NCBI GenBank assembly: GCA_049585195.1
Contig: JBAUZG010000340.1
Location: 1 to 5,650 of the forward strand
Reading direction: 5' to 3'
DNA: 5,650 nucleotides
Source: KBS-96 sp049585195
GTDB taxonomy: Bacteria; Acidobacteriota; Terriglobia; Bryobacterales; Bryobacteraceae
Below are positions 1-5,099 of this stretch, in pieces. The number at the start of each line of letters is the position of its first letter. Within the stretch, counting starts at the first letter, position 1. Below the pieces are notes generated by a model. It worked only from the letters and a program-made list of their open reading frames with translations. It made no database searches and was not told where the DNA came from. A program made the translations under genes and the position numbers.

Positions 1-46
1 CCTTCGCCTTGAACGCCGCGTTGTGCTTCTTCCGTGTCCGCTTCAT
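1..46 (-). CDS. IS3-family transposase OrfA, N-terminal 15 codons (partial)
   Basis: The minus-strand frame starting at ATG 46-44 reads MKRTRKKHNAAFKAK and continues past the left edge. A basic MK-R-R followed by AAFKAK is the usual opening of the short helix-turn-helix OrfA protein (HTH_Tnp_1 type) of IS3-family elements. OrfA binds the element's terminal repeats and is normally fused to the DDE integrase OrfB by programmed -1 frameshifting. A purine-rich GGGAGCAGGAG lies directly before the ATG and can serve as ribosome binding site. Only 15 residues are visible, so family rank is reasonable but the exact element cannot be named, and whether the rest is intact is unknown. Confidence 0.6.
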   Translation of the reverse strand, partial: MKRTRKKHNAAFKAK

Positions 47-90
47 CTCCTGCTCCCGCGCTATCCGCGCTTTCTAGGGGCAGGGCTCCA
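1..90 (-). mobile_element. End of an IS3-family insertion sequence (runs off left edge)
   Basis: Read on the minus strand, TGGAGCCCTGCCCC starts at 90 and is followed about 30 bp later by the start of an IS3-type orfA. Many IS3-family elements begin with TG, have a terminal repeat rich in CTGCCCC, and start orfA within the first 50-100 bp, so 90 is the likely outer end. The opposite end and the target duplication lie outside the window, so the boundary is inferred from one side only. Confidence 0.55.
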
Positions 91-92
91 CC

Positions 93-359
93 TTAGCCAA
101 CTGTCTGATTTTCGGGGTCCAGCTCATACCGTCTATCGACCGCGTTTGGTACGGTGATGATGCTGCGTCTCCGCCAGGCATTTTTCTTGCCTGCATCCGT
201 CAGGTCGCGTCCGAGGACGAGCTCCCAAGTTTCGGTGTGGGAATAGATCCCATTCCATTTGTGTGGGATATGGAAACTGGCCCAAATTGACCGCAGCCTA
301 TGTTTCAATTGGGGGAGACCTTGCCGCCCTGCGGGCGAGAAAACTCCCCCTACCGCCAC
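93..359 (-). CDS. Small hypothetical protein (88 codons), GTG start
   Basis: An open frame starts at GTG 359-357 and ends with TAA at 95-93. I do not recognise the product. The first 15 or so codons are glycine/proline-rich and lie over an inverted repeat. From about residue 17 the sequence is more protein-like: a basic stretch QLKHRLR, then aromatic and charged residues (IWASFHIPHKWNGIYSHTETW), then GRDLTDAGKKNAWRRR. A TTG at 308-306 (residue 18) is an alternative start. There is only a weak AGCAGG immediately before the GTG. The stop lies 3 bp from the inferred IS3 end, so the gene could be the remnant of something longer interrupted by that insertion. It could also be non-coding; no family match is claimed. 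Confidence 0.35.
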   Translation of the reverse strand: MAVGGVFSPAGRQGLPQLKHRLRSIWASFHIPHKWNGIYSHTETWELVLGRDLTDAGKKNAWRRRSIITVPNAVDRRYELDPENQTVG

Positions 360-406
360 CCTGCTAATAAAGATTCTCTTAGTCTACCCCCGCTAGGGGG
401 AGTTTT
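340..406. repeat. 13-bp perfect inverted repeat around the small ORF start
   Basis: AAAACTCCCCCTA at 340-352 is the exact reverse complement of TAGGGGGAGTTTT at 394-406, with a 41-bp spacer. In a minus-strand transcript the 5' arm (406-394) precedes the GTG at 359 and the 3' arm falls on codons 3-7 of the small ORF, so the start codon would be in the loop. A perfect 13-bp pair at this distance is unlikely by chance. Function is unknown: attenuator, operator or element terminus are all possible. Confidence 0.6.
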
Positions 407-412
407 GTAGAC
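382..412. terminator. G/C hairpin CCCCCGCTAGGGGG followed by AGTTTT; possible terminator
   Basis: CCCCC (387-391), a GCTA loop and GGGGG (396-400) form a tight hairpin, with a second outer pairing GTCTAC (382-387) with GTAGAC (407-412). On the plus strand the stem is followed by AGTTTT, a short T-run as in an intrinsic terminator, but no plus-strand gene ends here. On the minus strand it lies about 110 bp beyond the helicase stop at 512, where it could end that transcript, but the T-run is poor on that strand. It shares its GGGGG arm with the 13-bp inverted repeat, so the two structures exclude each other. Confidence 0.4.
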
Positions 413-511
413 CAGCTAGCTGAAAGCCAGTCCGCATGTTGTGCGTGCATCAGCGACATACTTTTGTGGAGGGCCAGCTTGAGCAAATCGGGCATCGCAG
501 GTCCCCCCGAA

Positions 512-940
512 TCACCAGGGACAGTCGGTAACCTGTGGATCGTAGGTGCTCTCGGCGAGGAGCGTCAGACCGATTTGACGCCACAGACGGGTGGGCATGA
601 TTACGATCACCTCGGAACCGGGCCGATAGCGAAAACCGAGGGTTCGGCCGACGATTTGATCAAACTCGTCGAGCAGATGCAGCTTCACGCAGTTTGCGGA
701 TTCAAAAACTGCATTCTCGACGAGGAGATCGCGATACTGGTCTGGAGACGGAAACATCATGACATAGTAGATCTTCTTGCCGATGTAGTCGTTGAGGCCC
801 TTTGCCCGATTGGGCGTGATCCCGTGGTCATCAGCCTTGTTGCTGATGATGATTGCATTTGGATCGGAAGCTACGATTTCCTCATGAATATGGCGGACCC
901 ACTGCCGATCTGGTTTGTCTTTCGGTAAGCGCGCGCTCTG
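512..940 (-). pseudogene. C-terminal RecA-like lobe of the primase-helicase, out of frame with its N-terminal part
   Basis: This frame is open from just after a TGA at 943-941 to the TGA at 514-512 and has no plausible start of its own at its upstream end. Its product continues the helicase gene upstream: LPKDKPDRQW, then NAIIISNKADDHG (motif IV region), then KGLNDYIGKKIYYVMMFPSP, and finally DQIVGRTLGFRYR. The last matches SF2 motif VI (Q..GR..G.R), which supplies the arginine finger and is essential for ATP hydrolysis in the family. After motif VI comes a strand/helix tail (EVIVIMPTRLW) to the end. Joining it at the (GC)4 tract (929-936) with one GC removed gives ...YLDDRAR-LPKDKPD... and a total of about 1,100 residues. 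An ATG pair near 760-755 is internal to the domain and is unlikely to be a natural start. Confidence 0.8.
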
Positions 941-3816
941 TCATCGAGGTAAATTTGAACTCGCATCCGCTCACGGGGCAGATAGCAGGCAACCGGCAAA
1001 TCTGTGATGCGCCAAGTCGAGGGAACCGGGGGTCTCGCCATAACGCCGATCGTGTCGAGCTGAGCTCGCCATTCTCGCAGAGCTGGACCGTACTTGGGAT
1101 GAGCATCGATCCGTGCGAGTTGCCGGCGACGAATGAATTCGAGCGCCATTCGGATCTTGCGTTCGGTTGTCGTCACCGTCAGCCTAAAGTTGTTTCGGCT
1201 CCACCAATCACGGCTCCTAGCGTAATATTGCTGTCCCCCGATCCGTACATAAGGACTGTTTGGAGAGTTGTTTACCCCGAATGGTTCGACATCCGGATTG
1301 ATCGTAATTAGATCCTGATCGGCGTAATGGGCTTCCACAATGCTGAGCATTTCCTCAAATGACACTGCGGCGCCGCCTTTACGATAGACTTCGAAAGCTT
1401 CTAGTCGGGTGGCCATGCCGAGGGTTTTGAAATTCGGGATCGAAGCGACAAATTTGTGGACCCAATCCGCTGTTTCTCGGGGGTGGATCGTGAGCAGGTC
1501 GGCGATGCTGCACTCATCGTGGAGGACCCAAGAGAATTGCGTTTCGAACCGGATCTGCCCACGAATGAGTTGTTCCGACCTGTAATCGAGATCGTTTCGC
1601 GTCTGCAGCCATTCTTCGAATCTCGGATGAAGCCAGTAGCGGGTCCCGCCTTGATGAAACCAGTTTTGCACGATGCCGTGCGTCGTGAATATAACAGTAG
1701 CGTCGCGAACTGCTGGATCGAAATTCCTCCCGCGCCAACCGAGCTCATATTGGAGCTGATGCCGGTGACGGTTGATCACTTCGAGCTGAACACAGCTTGG
1801 ATCTGCGTAAACCGCCTCAATTTCACTGCTGTAGCCGTTACGGGCGGCGCGTTCGGCGCTTGATCGAAAGCCGGGCACCACATCCCGGAAAACCTCGTCG
1901 AATGATCGCAGAACGATGCCTCGAAACCCTTTTTCGGGTCCCTTGCGCTCATTGAATTCGGCGCATTTCCGTACGGCCTGATCATAGGACCGGCACGCCA
2001 CAACGAAAAATCCCGGGTGGAAGACCCGGTAATCATTCTGATCACCCAGCATCACATCGAGAGCTGTTGATGTCTTGCTTGCACCTTCGGCGGACACGAT
2101 GGCGCTCAGCTGATGATCGGTGGCGTACGCTAATGCCGAGCTGAACGTCTTTCTCGGGATCACCTGGTCACCAATCGATGGGCGCTCGATTTGAAAGCCA
2201 TAAGGCGAGGCCACCTGTTGTATATCACCGCCCTCGTCGATATCCGCGGGATGGAGCCAGGCCATTGTTTCGGCGAAAAACCGTTCCAGCCACGATTGAG
2301 AGCGGTCCGGCAGCCCTGCCGAAAGGGTTCCCTGCCTGAGAAAAGTTTGGACGAGTTCGTTGGCGCTGAGGGGAAATTCAAAACGACACTGCTGGATCTC
2401 CGGGTCCTTCGAGCCGACGACGATCGTGTTGTAGCGGCCGATCATGAATGAGCCGGGGGCGCAGTCCCGGAGGTTATTTCGAAATCGGATTCGCCAATCA
2501 TCCTTGTACCGATCGACATCGACCGCGGACGGGGCCTTGTCGGGCCTGCCGAAAAGGCACTCGCATAATCGGTTGATGGCTGCGATCAGGTCCCGTTTGG
2601 CGGCCGCGTCGAGCTCAGTCGTCGGGGTAAACGGGCGGGGTGATCGGGATGATCGGGACCTTCGCGCCTCTTCAAAAAATGACCGCGGCGGTAGCAACCA
2701 CTCGTCGCCTGATTTCGAGTAGGCGCGTCCCCGTGAATAGACAACGATCTGCGGGATCCGAGTGCCAGCCGGCGCCTCCAGGATGTTCTTTGTCGGATCC
2801 TCGCGATGGTCGGTCGCGATCCGTACGCCCCATGGAGTGCGCCGGTAGCGATCGGGCTCTTTGAGCCTCGTATCAGGTGGAATCGCGATCTCGAGCGTCT
2901 GGCGGATAATGTGCTCCACGGGGGACCAACACGCCATCAGCCCTGAACGCAAAATGAGGCCGTCCGGGACCTCTGGGCACGCACCCGGTGGAACTTCGAA
3001 ATCGCCAATGAAGCGGCTACGAGCGAGGTGCCGGCTATCGACGAGGATGTGAAGATGACAGGACTTGTTTCCCGACCAGACCAATTCCACGTGGCGGAAG
3101 TCCCGGTATCCGCACAGAGCATTGTAGAGAACATCCAACCGGCATTGCTTGTCGGTACCGGCTAGCGACCATCGGATCTGGTGCTCAAGAAATTCGCGCT
3201 CATTGTAATCCGGGTCATACTCGAATGTCAGCACCACATTGCCACGGTTGACAATCCTCTCCAGCGGCGGCGGCCCGATGTACTGGTCACCGCATTTGTC
3301 GCAGAGTCGAAGTGGGTTGGTAAAATACGGAAACCGTTCCTGCAGCTGCGATGGCGGAATTTGGCGGTAGATAGCATCCTCGATTTGCCGCTGGCTCTTA
3401 CCCTTTGTGCGAACGTCGTTCGATAAACAAATGTACGAACCATCTTTTATGTTCAGAATTTCCGGATAGAGCCGGTTGAACAGTTTGTTCTGCGGCTTTT
3501 CGATGGCCTTGATCATCCTGTTCAACGAGGTCGGCCGCAAAAACGACATGTATTGGCGCACGACCGCAATCAACGCGGTCTGATCAGACTTCAGGTACGC
3601 CGGAACGATTTGGCCGGCCGATGTAGGTCTGGAGCTTGCTGCAGGCTTTAAGGCGACCGACTTGGCAGTGGTGGAGTGGTCAGGGGTGTCAGCAGACGCG
3701 GCGGCGCGTCCGCACTTATTCGAGTCTAATTTCATGTGTCCAATCTTTTTGATAATAATCGTGTCGATCGCTTTGCGCCACCGGAGGCCGTCGCCCCCGA
3801 TGACACGATTGGACAC
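871..3816 (-). CDS. Primase-helicase-like replication protein (AEP-like region plus SF2 helicase N-lobe), truncated by frameshift
   Basis: The 981-codon zero-frame product has these parts in order. Residues 1-70 are a low-complexity, probably disordered N-terminus. A CDKC pair lies at 172-175. An AEP-like region at about 190-365 has VVLTFEYDPD (acidic E199/D201/D203, motif I-like), SGNKSCHLHI (248-257, the S...H motif II of archaeo-eukaryotic primases) and RTPWGVR...PQIVVY (326-360), resembling the arginine-rich third motif of phage/plasmid primases. An SF2 helicase first lobe starts at about 555: SAEGASKTST (575-584, Walker A with Lys581), FFVVACRS (603-610, motif Ia), TTHGIVQNW (711-719), VLHDEC (764-769, DE of Walker B) and GMATR (800-804, motif III-like). 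The frame then runs into a non-conserved tail and stops. The expected role is origin opening and primer synthesis for a plasmid or mobile element, as in primase-helicase or UL9-like origin-binding proteins; that role is inference. The GTG at 3816 has no Shine-Dalgarno and lies inside repeats. The ATG at 3735 (residue 28) is a likelier start. The helicase call is firm; the primase call is moderate. Confidence 0.8.
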   Translation of the reverse strand: MSNRVIGGDGLRWRKAIDTIIIKKIGHMKLDSNKCGRAAASADTPDHSTTAKSVALKPAASSRPTSAGQIVPAYLKSDQTALIAVVRQYMSFLRPTSLNRMIKAIEKPQNKLFNRLYPEILNIKDGSYICLSNDVRTKGKSQRQIEDAIYRQIPPSQLQERFPYFTNPLRLCDKCGDQYIGPPPLERIVNRGNVVLTFEYDPDYNEREFLEHQIRWSLAGTDKQCRLDVLYNALCGYRDFRHVELVWSGNKSCHLHILVDSRHLARSRFIGDFEVPPGACPEVPDGLILRSGLMACWSPVEHIIRQTLEIAIPPDTRLKEPDRYRRTPWGVRIATDHREDPTKNILEAPAGTRIPQIVVYSRGRAYSKSGDEWLLPPRSFFEEARRSRSSRSPRPFTPTTELDAAAKRDLIAAINRLCECLFGRPDKAPSAVDVDRYKDDWRIRFRNNLRDCAPGSFMIGRYNTIVVGSKDPEIQQCRFEFPLSANELVQTFLRQGTLSAGLPDRSQSWLERFFAETMAWLHPADIDEGGDIQQVASPYGFQIERPSIGDQVIPRKTFSSALAYATDHQLSAIVSAEGASKTSTALDVMLGDQNDYRVFHPGFFVVACRSYDQAVRKCAEFNERKGPEKGFRGIVLRSFDEVFRDVVPGFRSSAERAARNGYSSEIEAVYADPSCVQLEVINRHRHQLQYELGWRGRNFDPAVRDATVIFTTHGIVQNWFHQGGTRYWLHPRFEEWLQTRNDLDYRSEQLIRGQIRFETQFSWVLHDECSIADLLTIHPRETADWVHKFVASIPNFKTLGMATRLEAFEVYRKGGAAVSFEEMLSIVEAHYADQDLITINPDVEPFGVNNSPNSPYVRIGGQQYYARSRDWWSRNNFRLTVTTTERKIRMALEFIRRRQLARIDAHPKYGPALREWRAQLDTIGVMARPPVPSTWRITDLPVACYLPRERMRVQIYLDDRARAYRKTNQIGSGSAIFMRKS
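928..937. repeat. (GC)4 tract at the frame break of the helicase gene
   Basis: AGCGCGCGCT contains four GC units at 929-936. It lies exactly where the helicase coding signal must change frame: the downstream frame has a stop at 943-941, just upstream, and the upstream frame stops at 871. Losing one GC unit, or equivalently gaining one base, reunites both parts. Dinucleotide tracts are known slippage points, though four units is short for a classical phase-variable tract. Confidence 0.65.
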
Positions 3817-3821
3817 GATTG
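3736..3821. repeat. Cluster of direct and inverted 9-10 bp repeats (iteron-like) at the primase-helicase 5' end
   Basis: GACACGATTG occurs twice in tandem at 3802-3811 and 3812-3821. Its reverse complement core AATCGTGTC is at 3757-3765. GTGTCCAATC at 3736-3745 is the reverse complement of GATTGGACAC at 3807-3816, which spans the tandem junction. That gives four related sites in about 86 bp, two in each orientation, in phase with nothing coding-related. They end one base before the ATG at 3735. Such clusters are typical of replication initiator binding sites or autoregulatory operators; which applies here is unknown. Confidence 0.6.
3742..3759. other. AT-rich stretch inside the repeat cluster
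   Basis: AATCTTTTTGATAATAAT is 16/18 A+T in an otherwise G+C-rich window and sits between two inverted copies of the repeat (3736-3745 and 3757-3765). It resembles the melting element next to iterons in plasmid origins. On the minus strand TATTAT could also be a -10 box for transcription, but no good -35 lies 16-18 bp upstream. Confidence 0.4.
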
Positions 3822-3838
3822 AGTGACTACGTCACTCA
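3820..3838. promoter_or_regulatory. 19-bp dyad TGAGTGAC-TAC-GTCACTCA, probable operator
   Basis: TGAGTGAC (3820-3827) and GTCACTCA (3831-3838) are perfect 8-bp inverted arms with a 3-bp spacer. The dyad directly adjoins, by two bases overlapping, the tandem 10-mers at the 5' end of the primase-helicase gene and lies in the region shared with the divergent gene at 4299. Size and symmetry fit a dimeric DNA-binding protein. The ribbon-helix-helix-like protein encoded at 4299-4961 and the helicase itself are candidate binders; this is inference. Confidence 0.55.
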
Positions 3839-4298
3839 GAAGGTATTTAGCTGCATCGCTCGACTGCAGCAAATTTCTGGAGACCAGGCTCGTACCGGTA
3901 CCTTCTTTGTTCTGCGGGCTGAGGCTTCACTAAGGTGGAAATCTATGGTCTGTTCTCCGTGCCACGGAACGCACCCGTATATCGCGGTGGGCACCCCCAC
4001 ATCGAAAACTGTATGGGTCTCGAATCCAGGACCCCCCTTTGGCTTCCGGGCGGATCAACACATCGGGGATTCCGACGGTTGCACGGCGAATATGCCCGCC
4101 AAGACCTTCGCCCCAAATCGAGAAGACCCCCTAGCGGGCCACTGGAAGGAAACGCTGTCAGAACCCAGAGGTATGGTAGCGCGACGAGTTGGCCAGACAT
4201 GGGGCCGCTTGGGGTTTCGGCTCTGGTGCGGCAATCTGACCATGACCCACTCTTGATGCAGCGGCAGTTTGGGATAGATCCCTTTTACGGCCGTCGCA
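3839..4298. other. About 460-bp divergent intergenic region, no convincing gene
   Basis: Open frames exist on both strands but their products look random (rich in Pro, Gly, Arg, Ser, with no motifs), they overlap each other, and none has a good ribosome binding site. Small dyads are present: GCTGCA/TGCAGC (3850-3870), GTACCGGTAC (around 3892-3901), GTGGG/CCCAC (3987-4000) and GGGAT/ATCCC (4271-4282). The region separates two divergently read genes, so it should hold at least two promoters, but I cannot place them with confidence. No tRNA or recognised RNA gene is seen. Confidence 0.5.
4271..4282. promoter_or_regulatory. Small dyad GGGAT-AG-ATCCC before the plus-strand gene
   Basis: A perfect 5-bp inverted repeat with a 2-bp spacer lies 16 bp before the GTG at 4299 and about 44 bp before the TTG at 4326. 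The size suits an operator for a ribbon-helix-helix dimer and so possible autoregulation, but a dyad this short is expected by chance several times in a window of this size. Confidence 0.2.
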
Positions 4299-4961
4299 GT
4301 GGCGGTCATAGAATGGAGAATCACATTGCAGACTGTTAGTAAAGAAGCGGCTCGCGATTACCGCGAGACCGCGAAGTTCATACCTCATGAGCGGATAAAG
4401 GCCGAAGAGTTGGAGTGGGGCAATTGGGTTGACCCAAACGAGCATTGCCCATATTCGCATTACGAGATCGCTGACGGGACCGGCACCGTCTATACCGGCG
4501 TCGAGTATGGCGATGGCTCTATCGAAACTGCCGGCTCTTGCCTCTGGGAAAGCGCTGAGACGTTTCGGGCCGATTTCGGCCGCCCATTATGGAAGACTTA
4601 TCTCGGTTTCAGCGACACCGAAACCCTGTACTGGAATGAGGACACAGGCGAATGGTACTGTTATCGAGAGCATAGGAACGGCGAGAACTTCAGCTGTCGC
4701 GTGAAGGAAGGGGAGCTGTTGGAGTGGTTGCCAAGCTTGGTCAATCACGACATGCTGGAACTCTGTCGTAGCGGTGAGGACGGTTACCCTGAGGTCGGGA
4801 ACGTCTTTGTCAGCTTGCCCGGTGCGCTCGTACAGAAAGCCCGGGATCTCACGTCGCGGGGCCAATCAGCGCGCGACTGGATCGTCGAGACACTGTTGAA
4901 AGCGGTTGAAACGGCGCAATCGAAACCATCTCCGGAAGTGCGTTCACTTTCTAAAAGATAA
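4299..4961 (+). CDS. Hypothetical acidic protein with C-terminal ribbon-helix-helix-like segment
   Basis: The longest frame is 220 codons from GTG 4299 to TAA 4961. The GTG has no ribosome binding site, whereas TTG at 4326 follows GGAGA (4315-4319) at good spacing, so a 211-residue protein beginning QTVSKEAARD is likely. Numbered from 4299, residues 38-150 are acidic and rich in Trp, Tyr and Glu (EELEWGNWVDPNEHCPYSHY; WNEDTGEWYCYREH) with no recognised family. Residues 168-204 have the layout of a ribbon-helix-helix (CopG/Arc-like) domain: strand NVFVSLP, helix GALVQKARDLTS, turn RGQS, helix ARDWIVETLLKAVE. That fold binds DNA as a dimer through the strand. The gene is divergent from the primase-helicase gene and could regulate it or itself through the dyads between them. 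No membrane segment or signal peptide is seen. Coding status is good; DNA binding is moderate; the N-terminal role is unknown. Confidence 0.7.
   Translation: MAVIEWRITLQTVSKEAARDYRETAKFIPHERIKAEELEWGNWVDPNEHCPYSHYEIADGTGTVYTGVEYGDGSIETAGSCLWESAETFRADFGRPLWKTYLGFSDTETLYWNEDTGEWYCYREHRNGENFSCRVKEGELLEWLPSLVNHDMLELCRSGEDGYPEVGNVFVSLPGALVQKARDLTSRGQSARDWIVETLLKAVETAQSKPSPEVRSLSKR
4315..4319 (+). promoter_or_regulatory. Ribosome binding site GGAGA favouring the TTG start at 4326
   Basis: GGAGA lies 6 bases before TTG 4326, the only recognisable Shine-Dalgarno near the 5' end of this frame. The GTG at 4299 has none. If used, the protein loses its first nine codons. Confidence 0.45.
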
Positions 4962-4987
4962 ATGCTCGCGCGAAGCGCAGTTGCAGC

Positions 4988-5003
4988 AGACCTAAGGAGG
5001 TCT
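4988..5003 (+). promoter_or_regulatory. Hairpin AGACCT-AAGG-AGGTCT containing a near-perfect Shine-Dalgarno
   Basis: AGACCT (4988-4993) and AGGTCT (4998-5003) are perfect 6-bp arms with an AAGG loop. The sequence TAAGGAGGT (4993-5001), almost the full anti-16S complement, spans loop and 3' arm, so folding would partly hide it. GTG follows at 5008, 6 bases after the motif. This is either a regulated translation start left over from a lost gene or a chance palindrome. Confidence 0.35.
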
Positions 5004-5007
5004 ACGA

Positions 5008-5070
5008 GTGGTCGGTGAGCTGCCGCAACGAGGGCTTCGCCGAAATATTCGAAAAGAGCAGCGCCACTGA
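5008..5070 (+). pseudogene. Possible 5' stub of a lost gene (20 codons)
   Basis: After the strong Shine-Dalgarno, GTG 5008 opens a frame reading VVGELPQRGLRRNIRKEQRH (Met in first place if used) and stops at TGA 5068-5070, one base before the REP-like palindrome region. A start this well marked for so short a product suggests a gene cut off by the palindrome/IS junction, or a small leader peptide. The peptide is basic and unrecognised. Low confidence. Confidence 0.2.
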
Positions 5071-5099
5071 TCGGTCCCCGGGCTTGACCCGGGGATCGG
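5071..5099. repeat. REP-like intergenic palindrome (TCCCCGGG-CTTGA-CCCGGGGA)
   Basis: TCCCCGGG (5075-5082) and CCCGGGGA (5088-5095) are perfect 8-bp arms around CTTGA. Counting G-T pairs the stem extends outward to about 5071 and 5099. Palindromes of the form ATCCCCGGGTCAAGCCCGGGGA are dispersed in many copies in alphaproteobacterial genomes. Here it sits exactly where recognisable IS256 homology ends. Confidence 0.65.

Noticed and set aside
413..422. Palindrome CAGCTAGCTG
   Set aside because: Short, isolated, and without flanking context; no function can be supported.
464..928. 154-codon open frame on the plus strand
   Set aside because: It is antisense to the helicase C-terminal lobe, whose minus-strand frame carries clear motifs; the plus-strand product shows none.
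871..943. Programmed -1 ribosomal frameshifting in the helicase gene
   Set aside because: The direction fits (-1) but the overlap has no canonical X-XXY-YYZ slippery heptamer; a GC-repeat indel explains it more simply. Not excluded outright.
853..1311. 152-codon open frame on the plus strand
   Set aside because: It lies opposite the helicase coding frame and has no motif or ribosome binding site.
4127..4138. CCCCCTAGCGGG, shared with the reverse complement of the hairpin at 389-400
   Set aside because: A 12-base match between two places in a window this size, on either strand, is expected by chance.
3819..4256. 145-codon plus-strand frame from a TTG inside the dyad
   Set aside because: The start has no ribosome binding site, the composition looks random, no domain is seen, and equally long open frames overlap it on both strands.
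4284..4313. Possible promoter TTTACG-N18-TAGAAT before the plus-strand gene
   Set aside because: Transcription would start at about 4320, after the ribosome binding site at 4315-4319, so it does not fit the preferred start.
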